A stretch of 46,090 bases of DNA from Pseudomonas sp. BBP2017 (GTDB taxonomy: Bacteria > Pseudomonadota > Gammaproteobacteria > Pseudomonadales > Pseudomonadaceae), in NCBI RefSeq assembly GCF_003024385.1, contig NZ_PVZN01000025.1:1-46090 (forward strand), given 5' to 3'. Positions within the stretch are counted from its first letter, which is position 1. The number at the start of each line of letters is the position of its first letter. A program made the translations under genes and the position numbers. Shown piece after piece: positions 32,215 to 38,494 of the stretch. Under the pieces are notes generated by a model. That model made no database searches. It saw nothing but the letters and a program-made list of their open reading frames with translations, and had not been told where the DNA came from.

Positions 32215-32646
32215 TCAATCGCCCGCTTGCGCCTGCAACAGCAGTTGCCCGTCAACCTCTCTGACCAGACCACTGGCCAGCAGCAACGGCACCAGGCGCT
32301 TGTGCAACTGAGGCTCGACGAAGGCGCGCAAGGTATCGAGGTCAAGATTGCCCAGCGCCGGCAGCTCAGCCTTGCTGTACGACAGCCAGGCTTTTTTCAG
32401 CACCATCAGCACGTCGCTACCCGAGGTGGTAGCAAAGCGCCGATGCAGTTTTTGCCCGGCCAGCTCGAAACTGTGTGCGTGCTCATAACCCGATTCGTCG
32501 CCGGCCGTTGCCAGGCAGCGGCTGCAACGGCAGGGACCGTCGCCGAAGGCCTTTTCCAGGTAAGTGTTGAAATCCACCACGGGCTTGAGGCCCAGGCGCT
32601 TGTCGACTTCGAACAGGTCCGAGGTCAGGTGTTGTTCAGCGGTCAA
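32215..32646 (-). CDS. Hypothetical protein with CxCxxC motif
   Basis: 143 residues starting at TTG 32646, which follows AGGGA by eight bases; no ATG serves. Sequence contains FGDGPCRCSRCLATAG (possible metal-binding Cys cluster), SFELAGQKLHRRFATTSGSD, and a C-terminal winged-helix-like stretch (LHKRLVPLLLASGLVREVDG). I do not recognise the family. Convergent with the cytochrome operon, divergent from the small gene at 32802. Confidence 0.65.
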   Translation of the reverse strand: MTAEQHLTSDLFEVDKRLGLKPVVDFNTYLEKAFGDGPCRCSRCLATAGDESGYEHAHSFELAGQKLHRRFATTSGSDVLMVLKKAWLSYSKAELPALGNLDLDTLRAFVEPQLHKRLVPLLLASGLVREVDGQLLLQAQAGD

Positions 32647-32801
32647 TGTATTTTCCCTGAATAGTCTTGGCGGGGGCGCACAATACCAGTGTTTGGCGCT
32701 GCCGGATGTCGAAGCGGACGGGATTTTTCCGTGACACTCCATTACCCTAGGCGCCCGCGTGCGTCAGCAGACGCCGATCTATCCGTCGTTGGAGTTCAAG
32801 C

Positions 32802-33089
32802 ATGTACAACTACACAGCCACCGTGACCGTCAGCGATGACCTGCACGATGACGTCGAAGCGGTGGAAAACGTCGCGATCCGGGTCGGACTTGAGGCGGTG
32901 ACTGAAACCCTGAAAAAAGTGCATTTTGTCGGCACCCTGGCAGCACCCGACAAAGCCACGCACATCTGCGTGACCCTGGACAACGGCCTGAGCTACTACG
33001 GCCCGATCGTCAATGGCCACGCTGAACTGGAAGGTGGCTGGATCGCCTTCGAATGCGACATGCTTACCCCACAGGAACTGGGCCTGTAA
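32802..33089 (+). CDS. Small hypothetical protein
   Basis: 95 residues with GGAG 9 bases ahead of ATG 32802. Mostly acidic with predicted beta strands (YNYTATVTVSDDLHDDVEAV, ATHICVTLDNGLSYYGPIVN). No membrane segment or signal peptide. Family not recognised. Confidence 0.65.
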   Translation: MYNYTATVTVSDDLHDDVEAVENVAIRVGLEAVTETLKKVHFVGTLAAPDKATHICVTLDNGLSYYGPIVNGHAELEGGWIAFECDMLTPQELGL

Positions 33090-33149
33090 CGCCCCTGCGC
33101 TAATCGCCCTCAGGCCGGCAGCGCAGACCACAGTCCCCCATTCCCAAGG

Positions 33150-34400
33150 TCAACGCAGCTCGGCCAGACAACGCTCGAGAATATCCAGGCCTTCATTGAG
33201 CAGTTCAGGCTCGATGGTCAGCGGCGCGAGCAGGCGGATGATGTGTCGCGCCTTGCCGCTAGGCATCAGCAACAGGCCGGCGCTCCTGGCCGATTCAAGC
33301 AGTTGCGCCAGCTGTGCCGGGGCCGGTGCGCCGTTGGCATCGACCAGTTCAATCCCGCGCATCGCCCCGGTACCGGTCAGACGCCCCAGGTAGGGCGACA
33401 GTTGTTGGGTCTGCCAGCGTTGGTAGCGGCTGACAATTGCGCTTTCCTGCAACTCGCCCCAGGTGGCGAGGTTGGTGTCAGTCATTGCCTCCAAAGTCGC
33501 CAGGGCGGCTGCGCAGGCCATGGGGTTGCCTGAGTAGGTGCCGCCCAGGCCACCTTTGGGCAGGCTGTCGAGCAGCTCCTTGCGGCCCACCACCGCGCCC
33601 AACGGCATGCCGCCTGCGATGCTCTTGGCCAGCAGCAACAGGTCCGGCTCGATCCCCAGGCGCGGGAAGGCAAAGCGCTGCCCGGTACGGCCGAAGCCGG
33701 ACTGAATCTCGTCAGCAATGATCAGAATCCCATGGCGATCGCAGAAGCTGCGTAGCGCTTGGGCAAAGGCCGGTTCCATGGCCAGGAACCCCGCTTCGCC
33801 CTGCACCGGTTCGACGATCACGGCAGCCACTTCATTGACATCGATCTCGACGCTGAACAGGCGCTCCAGGGCTTGCAATCCCTGCTCGCTGGTGACTCCG
33901 CTGTCGACGCTGGGGAAGGGCAGGTGGTACACCGGCCCCGGCAGTACCCCGAGCCGTTGCTTGTAGGGCGCGACCTTACCGTTGAGGTTCAGGGTCGCCA
34001 GGGTGCGGCCGTGAAAACCACCGTCAAAGGCGATGATCGCTGTCCTGCCAGTGGCGGCGCGGGCAACTTTCAAGGCGTTTTCCGCTGCTTCCGCACCACT
34101 GTTGGTGAGCATTCCGCTCAGCGGGTAGGAAACCGGTACGAAGTCGGCCAGGCGCTGCATCAGGTCGAGGTATGGCTGGTGCCCGGCAGCATTGAAGGCG
34201 TAGTGCGTCAGGCGTGTCGCTTGTTGCTGGATAGCCGCGACTATACCTGGGTGGCAATGGCCCAGGTTCAACACACCAATACCGCCGACAAAATCAATAT
34301 AGCGTTTGCCTTCGGTATCCCAGACCTCAGCATTTTTGCCGTGGGACAGGGTTATCGGGTGAACGACTGAAAGGGACTGGCTGATGTATTCGTGGCTCAT
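33150..34400 (-). CDS. Class III PLP aminotransferase (4-aminobutyrate/2-aminoadipate type)
   Basis: 416 residues from ATG 34400. Omega-aminotransferase hallmarks: YIDFVGGIGVLNLGHCHP, MLTNSGAEAAENALKVARA, FDGGFHGRT, VIVEPVQGEAGF, ILIIADEIQSGFGRTG, and the PLP lysine in LLAKSIAGGMPLGA. The GabT family acts on GABA or 5-aminovalerate; a P. putida homologue in a similar place has been reported as a 2-aminoadipate aminotransferase in lysine breakdown, so that is a live alternative. No partner dehydrogenase is adjacent. Confidence 0.85.
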   Translation of the reverse strand: MSHEYISQSLSVVHPITLSHGKNAEVWDTEGKRYIDFVGGIGVLNLGHCHPGIVAAIQQQATRLTHYAFNAAGHQPYLDLMQRLADFVPVSYPLSGMLTNSGAEAAENALKVARAATGRTAIIAFDGGFHGRTLATLNLNGKVAPYKQRLGVLPGPVYHLPFPSVDSGVTSEQGLQALERLFSVEIDVNEVAAVIVEPVQGEAGFLAMEPAFAQALRSFCDRHGILIIADEIQSGFGRTGQRFAFPRLGIEPDLLLLAKSIAGGMPLGAVVGRKELLDSLPKGGLGGTYSGNPMACAAALATLEAMTDTNLATWGELQESAIVSRYQRWQTQQLSPYLGRLTGTGAMRGIELVDANGAPAPAQLAQLLESARSAGLLLMPSGKARHIIRLLAPLTIEPELLNEGLDILERCLAELR

Positions 34401-34516
34401 GTGCACGCGGCCTCTGGCAAGTTAGGCTGGTATCTAAACGAGACCGCAGGCTTGAGCGCAAACGAATTAAATGATTGCAATGATTCCTGTAATTCTGGAA
34501 GTTTTGCCGCAGGCGC

Positions 34517-34541
34517 GCCCATGACCTGTTCATGGGCTTTT
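34517..34541 (+). terminator. Rho-independent terminator upstream of the thioesterase
   Basis: GCCCATGA-CCTGT-TCATGGGC followed by TTTTGCG. It precedes the thioesterase gene rather than following a gene on the same strand, so either a small leader/sRNA ends here or it attenuates the thioesterase. The DNA between it and the divergent aminotransferase start (34401-34516) has no other recognisable feature. Confidence 0.6.
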
Positions 34542-34601
34542 GCGTTTCACGGCGGTACTATCGGCAACGCTTTCCCTCCAAAACAGACAATCAGGAAGCT
34601 T

Positions 34602-35083
34602 ATGAGCAACTCTCTGTTATCCGTTCAGGAACTGGCCGCGCCCGAGGGCGTCTGCTATGGCTGCGGCTGCTCCCATCCAAGTGGTTTGCACCTGAAAAGC
34701 CATTGGCACGATGACGGTGTCCATCTGATCAGTCGGCACTCGCCCGACAGCACGTTTCTCGGCTGGCCCGGCCTGGTGTATGGCGGCTTGCTGGCCATGC
34801 TGGTCGATTGCCACTCCAACTGGACCGCCATGGCTTACCACTACCGCGCCGAAGGCCGCGAGCCGGGTAGCCTGCCGCGTATCGACTGCGTCACCGGGCA
34901 ACTCAGCCCACGCCCATGGGCGTCGAGCTGCTGCTCAAAGCCCGGGTCGAAGGCGAGGTAGGGCGCAAGAGCCGGGTGATCTGCGAAGTCTGGGCCGACG
35001 ATGTGCTGACCGTGAGCGCCGACTCGGTGTTCGTCCGGGTCGACACCGAGAAGCTCAAGCACAAAGCCCACGGTCAGGCCTGA
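34602..35083 (+). pseudogene. PaaI/hotdog-type thioesterase, frameshifted
   Basis: From ATG 34602 (GGAAG upstream) the frame reads a hotdog thioesterase: GVCYGCGCSHPSGLHLKSHW, WPGLVYGGLLAMLVDCHSNW, up to IDCVTGQLS, then runs off and stops at 34961. The other frame continues the same protein from about 34911: PTPMGVELLLKARVEGEVGR and KSRVICEVWADDVLTVSADS, ending at 35083. About 13-19 bases (the strand before PTPMG, normally about six residues) appear deleted. It is either a pseudogene or an assembly error; no other domain is lost. The intact protein would be cytosolic, cleaving an acyl-CoA. Confidence 0.75.
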
Positions 35084-35101
35084 GGCCGCGCTTGGCGCGC
35101 C

Positions 35102-36250
35102 TCAGCGCAGGGTGCCGACCATTTGCCCCAGTACGTCCAGCACGGCGTTGGCCAGCGTCTTTGAACGTTGGCCGTTCCAGCCGGTATGCGGATTGGGCGC
35201 ATCGTCGTGGTCCTTGAACGGCATCTCCAGGGTCAGCGACAGGCAATCATAAGCCTGGCCGACGCTGTTGGCGCCCAGGGTCAGGTTGGCCTGGCCCGGG
35301 GCCGAGCGTGGGTAACCATGGACCTGCTGGAAATCGGCCGTGCGCTTGCACAAGCCGTCGCGGAAGGTTTTTTCCAGTGCTTCGATACGCGCAGTGAAAC
35401 CGGGGTTGCCTTCGCAGCCGGCGGTGAAGACATGAGGGATCTCCTCATCGCCATGCACGTCGAGGAACATATCGACGCCATGCTGCTTCATCTGTACCTG
35501 GGCGAACAGCACTTCCGGGCTCTTGTCGATGCTTGCGCTCTGCCAGGCGCGGTTGAGGTCCTGGCCGGCGGCATTGGTGCGCAGATGGCCGTGCAGCGCT
35601 CCATCCGGGTTCATGTTGGGGATCAGGTACAAGTCGGCTTCCTGCAGCAGGGCCTGCACGCTCGGGTCATTGTCCTGCAGGCGATCGATTACACCCTCCA
35701 TGAACCACTCGGCCATGTGTTCGCCCGGGTGCTGCTGGGCAATGATCCAGATCTTGCGCTTGCCGCTGCCACCATCGCCTGCGTGCAGCAGTTGAATGTC
35801 ACGCCCTTCGACGCTCCGACCGGTGGCCAGCAGTTCGATGCCAGGCAGGCTGATAGCGCGTTCGATCAACTGATTATGGCGGGCGCGGGGGTAGGGTTCG
35901 AAATAGGCGAACCAGGCCTGTGGCTGCTCGGCGTTTAGCTCGAAGCTCAGGGCTTTGCCGTCAAACTGGGTAGGCACCCGGAACCAGCTCTGCTGATCGT
36001 AAGACGCTACCGCCTGATAACCCGTCCAGGCTTCGTTGTAGGAAGACTGGCCGGCGTTCTCCAGGACAAAGCTGTGCGCCTGGCCTGGTGTCAGGCCACT
36101 GGCCTTGAAGTGAAACCACTGAAAATGATCGCTGCGGGTGTCAGGACGAATCGCCAGGCGCACATGGCGCGGGTCGCTGGCATCGTTGATCAGGATATTG
36201 CCGGAATCGAAATTGCAGTCGATGTGCAGAGGGGGCAGCGTCACAGTCAT
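35102..36250 (-). CDS. M14-family zinc carboxypeptidase (cytosolic carboxypeptidase-like)
   Basis: 382 residues from ATG 36250 (GGAG seven bases upstream). A beta-rich N-terminal domain (IDCNFDSGNILI, HFQWFHFKASGLTPG) precedes the peptidase domain as in the CCP group. Zinc ligands His and Glu in AQQHPGEHMAEWFMEG and His in MFLDVHGDEEIPHVF, Asn-Arg substrate contacts in NMNPDGALHGHLRTNAAGQDLN-type block, and catalytic Glu in LTLEMPFKDHDDA. No signal peptide, so cytosolic; it probably trims acidic or other C-terminal residues from peptides. Transcribed 49 bases after the sigma-FecR fusion gene, perhaps together with it. Confidence 0.88.
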   Translation of the reverse strand: MTVTLPPLHIDCNFDSGNILINDASDPRHVRLAIRPDTRSDHFQWFHFKASGLTPGQAHSFVLENAGQSSYNEAWTGYQAVASYDQQSWFRVPTQFDGKALSFELNAEQPQAWFAYFEPYPRARHNQLIERAISLPGIELLATGRSVEGRDIQLLHAGDGGSGKRKIWIIAQQHPGEHMAEWFMEGVIDRLQDNDPSVQALLQEADLYLIPNMNPDGALHGHLRTNAAGQDLNRAWQSASIDKSPEVLFAQVQMKQHGVDMFLDVHGDEEIPHVFTAGCEGNPGFTARIEALEKTFRDGLCKRTADFQQVHGYPRSAPGQANLTLGANSVGQAYDCLSLTLEMPFKDHDDAPNPHTGWNGQRSKTLANAVLDVLGQMVGTLR

Positions 36251-36299
36251 CACCAGGCTCCAGATAGAGTTGTTGTGATGCCCACTCTACACGCCTGGA

Positions 36300-36812
36300 T
36301 CAGGACCAGAAACCAATCGCTGCCAATGCTGCCAAGGCAAGGCCGATGGCCACCGAGCAGCCGCCGATGGACAGCGCCGCGCGAGGTTGACGATACCAGG
36401 CGTCATGGCCCAATTGCCGCGCCGGGGTCAGCAGGGTGCGCCAGCGCAGTTCGGTGGCGTGGAAGGCTTCACGGTGTTCGGGAGCGGCGTCCAGCCAGCG
36501 GCGAAAATCAATGCGCTCACTGGCGGTGACCTGTGGACTTTGCAGACGTACGTACCACTGGCCGGCCAGGCTCGCCAGCATGTCACGCTCCGGGCGCACG
36601 CTCTGCAGGGCCTGGTTCATGTGGCGTTCCACCGTCAGCGCAGGCAGGTCCAGGCGCTCGGCGATGGCGGCAAAGCTCAATTGGTCGAGGCGGCTGAGCA
36701 GAAAGACCTGCTGGACACGACGCGGCAACTTCTTCAGTTGTAGCAGCAGGGTTTCGTCAGTCAGGTCCTGGGAGTGGGGGTGATGTTCAAGGGGCAGCAA
36801 CAGACGGGTCAT
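36300..36812 (-). CDS. Sigma-70 region 4 fused to FecR N-domain with membrane anchor
   Basis: 170 residues from ATG 36812, AAGGAG seven bases upstream. Residues about 20-75 are a sigma region 4 HTH (LLLQLKKLPRRVQQVFLLSR, LSFAAIAERLDLPALTVERH), about 82-125 a DUF4880/FecR N-terminal domain (LAGQWYVRLQSP, DFRRWLDAAPEHREAFHATE), and 145-168 a membrane helix (SIGGCSVAIGLALAALAAIG), after which the protein ends. There is no sigma region 2 and no periplasmic FecR part, so it cannot act as a normal sigma or full FecR; it might be a membrane-tethered anti- or co-regulator. A Fur-like box lies upstream. Confidence 0.85.
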   Translation of the reverse strand: MTRLLLPLEHHPHSQDLTDETLLLQLKKLPRRVQQVFLLSRLDQLSFAAIAERLDLPALTVERHMNQALQSVRPERDMLASLAGQWYVRLQSPQVTASERIDFRRWLDAAPEHREAFHATELRWRTLLTPARQLGHDAWYRQPRAALSIGGCSVAIGLALAALAAIGFWS

Positions 36813-36872
36813 GTACAAGCTCCTTGCTCAATAGAGGGAATGGGGGCGTCCTCCGTGACGCGATGTCAGCTT

Positions 36873-36894
36873 AATAGTAATGAGATTGTTTCTC
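36873..36894 (-). promoter_or_regulatory. Fur-box-like site upstream of sigma-FecR fusion gene
   Basis: Strand + AATAGTAATGAGATTGTTTC then TC; the AATGAGATTGTTTCTC part follows the NATNATNAT-type Fur arrangement. It is 61 bases before the start codon. Iron control is inferred. Confidence 0.6.
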
Positions 36895-36999
36895 AAGTGC
36901 TGATTCTGCAAAGCGTTGTTACTCGCTTCACCACGCGACATTCATTTGCTATCATCGCGGCCATTCAAGCAACACCCGCCTTCATTAGCCTGAAGAGCC

Positions 37000-37029
37000 A
37001 AAAAAAAAGACCCGGCAAAAAGCCGGGTC
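37000..37029 (-). terminator. PrrF Rho-independent terminator
   Basis: Strand - GACCCGGC-TTTTT-GCCGGGTC (37029-37009) followed by nine T residues (37008-37000). Confidence 0.95.
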
Positions 37030-37115
37030 AAAAACCGTGATTAGCCTGATGAGGAGATAATCTGAGAGTCCGACCTAAGGGCTTTCAGGTTATCCAACCA
37101 GTCTCGCGACCAGTT
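37000..37115 (-). ncRNA. prrF: PrrF iron-responsive small RNA
   Basis: 116-nt strand - transcript beginning AACTGGTCGCGAG (37115) and containing the conserved CTCCTCATCAGGCTAATCA core followed by ACGGTTTTTGACCCGGC and a terminator. This core pairs with mRNAs of iron-using proteins (sodB, succinate dehydrogenase and others) to spare iron, via Hfq. Length equals the known P. aeruginosa PrrF1. Only one copy is in the window; a second prrF is expected elsewhere. Confidence 0.94.
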
Positions 37116-37122
37116 GCAAGCA

Positions 37123-37150
37123 ATAATAATCGTTATCATTTGCAAGTCAA
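37123..37150 (-). promoter_or_regulatory. prrF promoter with overlapping Fur box
   Basis: On strand -: TTGACT (37150-37145), 16 bases, TATTAT (37128-37123), start at 37115. The spacer region AAATGATAACGATTATTATT is a good Fur box, so iron-loaded Fur would cover both promoter elements. Confidence 0.9.
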
Positions 37151-37207
37151 ATGAATTTTCTGTCATTCCGTAAAAAACTTTTACCGAATGCGCTCCCTCG
37201 TTCAATG

Positions 37208-37225
37208 AACGGCGCTAGCGCCGTT
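37208..37225. repeat. 18-bp perfect palindrome
   Basis: AACGGCGCTAGCGCCGTT, 38 bases past the DUF6124 stop (strand -). Probably the 3' hairpin of that gene; no clean T-run follows on strand -, so called as a repeat rather than a sure terminator. Confidence 0.5.
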
Positions 37226-37262
37226 ATCGCAGCGACTCCCCACGTTTACCTCTCCATACCTT

Positions 37263-37592
37263 TCAGGGCCGCTGATGCGTCGGCATGTGTTCGAGTACCG
37301 TTCTGGCTGTATTGATCATGTGCACCACCGCCAGCGCCAGGTCCCGCTGCGTGCCCTGCAAGCCATTGGCCGACTCGTGTGCCGTGGCTGCGGCCCAGCG
37401 CAGTAGCTGGGTCGCATGCTCGGTGGTCTGGGCTTCATTGAGGCCCTCGCGTGGCACCAGCCAGCTGGTCTGTGCCGGCTCGGCGGGTGGGCTTGGGTTG
37501 AGGTAGAAATCCAGTGCACGCCGGGCGGCGTCACTGTTGCTCAGGGACTCGTTGTCCAGCGGGATATCCTTTTCAGAAGGTGTCTGTTTCAT
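37263..37592 (-). CDS. DUF6124-family protein
   Basis: 109 residues from ATG 37592. Pseudomonas-typical DUF6124 pattern: an Asp/Ser-rich start, SDAARRALDFYLNPSPP, then TEHATQLLRWAAATAHESAN and GTQRDLALAVVHMINTARTV. Helical, no signal peptide; function unknown. Divergent from the S24 repressor gene, which may control it through the sites between. Confidence 0.75.
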   Translation of the reverse strand: MKQTPSEKDIPLDNESLSNSDAARRALDFYLNPSPPAEPAQTSWLVPREGLNEAQTTEHATQLLRWAAATAHESANGLQGTQRDLALAVVHMINTARTVLEHMPTHQRP

Positions 37593-37648
37593 GCGGCGGC
37601 CTGCCTTGTGAATGAGCAATGATCGGTCACGGCAAATGTTAATACGTT

Positions 37649-37680
37649 TTGTAGTTGCTACTAATCTTTAAATACTACAA
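37649..37680. promoter_or_regulatory. Candidate operator of the S24-type repressor
   Basis: TTGTAGT (37649-37655) and ACTACAA (37674-37680) form an inverted repeat; GTAG-TTG-CTAC (37651-37661) is nested in the left part. Three GTAG/CTAC half-sites in the A/T-rich gap between the divergent DUF6124 and repressor genes suggest autoregulation. Confidence 0.45.
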
Positions 37681-37723
37681 TTTGTGTATTGAGCGCCATG
37701 GGGCAGTCCGTATCGTGCCAGCG

Positions 37724-38383
37724 ATGGATAATTGGACTGATCTGGTTAAAGCCAGGATGCGTGAAATAAACCTCACGCAGGAAAAACTCGCCGAGCGCAT
37801 CGGCTACACGCAAGGCGCCGTGGGCCATTGGCTGCGCGAGAAACGACAGCCGAAACTGCGGGTGCTCAACCAGATTCTGGTGGAAGTGGGGTTCCCGCCG
37901 CTGCAGATGGTGTATCCCCACCAGCTGCGGGAAAACAGCGGTGTTTATGAAGCAAACGCTTTTCCTGTTGCCGTGACCGGTGCTGACGGCCAACGGCACG
38001 AATTGTATTTTCGCTACCCGATTCTGGGCTGGGACAGTGTCGGCCCGGCTGAGGTGCCAGAGGCCGCCGAGCGCCAGGCAAGTGATTATGCGGCGCAGGG
38101 GCGAGGGTTCTGGTTACGTGTCGAAGGTGATGCGATGACCGCGCCGATGGGCTTGAGTGTGCCGCAAGGCATGTTGATTCTGGTCGACAGCGGTATCACC
38201 GCCGCGCCCGGCAAGCTGCTGATCGCGCGCTCGCCGGACAACACGGCGACGGTGTTTCGTCAGTTGATCGAAGAGGGTGGTCAGCGCTATCTGAAGCCGC
38301 TTAACCCGACCTACCCCAAAGCGCTGTTTACCGAGCAGACTGAAGTACTAGGTGTGGTGGTGCAGGCATTGGTGAAGTTCTGA
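37724..38383 (+). CDS. XRE/S24 (LexA/CI-like) repressor lacking self-cleavage residues
   Basis: 219 residues from ATG 37724; upstream in-frame ATGs lack ribosome sites. N-terminal XRE HTH at 6-62 (LVKARMREINLTQEKLAERI, GYTQGAVGHWLREKRQPKLR) and C-terminal S24 fold (FWLRVEGDAMTAPMGLSVPQ, GQRYLKPLNPTYPKALF), as in PrtR and phage CI proteins. The expected catalytic Ser of GDSM is Ala137 (GDAM), and the Lys of the usual ATFKQL is Arg179 (TVFRQL); the Ala-Gly cleavage site is replaced by Val-Gly (WDSVGP). So RecA-driven self-cleavage is not expected. No phage genes are nearby. Confidence 0.88.
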   Translation: MDNWTDLVKARMREINLTQEKLAERIGYTQGAVGHWLREKRQPKLRVLNQILVEVGFPPLQMVYPHQLRENSGVYEANAFPVAVTGADGQRHELYFRYPILGWDSVGPAEVPEAAERQASDYAAQGRGFWLRVEGDAMTAPMGLSVPQGMLILVDSGITAAPGKLLIARSPDNTATVFRQLIEEGGQRYLKPLNPTYPKALFTEQTEVLGVVVQALVKF

Positions 38384-38387
38384 AGGT

Positions 38388-38484
38388 GGGAGCAACTGTC
38401 TGTGGGAGCGGGCTTGCCCCGCGATTACGGTCTGTCAGCCAGATCGCATCGCGGGGCAAGCCCGCTCCCACCGTAGTTGCTCCC
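38388..38484. repeat. REP pair inside a larger inverted repeat
   Basis: REP units 38402-38425 and 38448-38471 face each other; outside them GGGAGCAACT (38388-38397) and AGTTGCTCCC (38475-38484) pair as well. The whole block fills the space between the repressor stop and the convergent liuD stop and could form a near 100-base cruciform or mRNA hairpin. Confidence 0.85.
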
Positions 38485-38494
38485 GGTAAGGCCC

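Noticed and set aside
37724..38383. S24 repressor as sign of a prophage or pyocin cluster
   Set aside because: No integrase, lysis, tail or pyocin genes lie within the window; it appears to be an orphan regulator.
38388..38484. CRISPR array or tandem repeats
   Set aside because: Repeats are inverted REP units, few in number and without spacer periodicity; none seen elsewhere.
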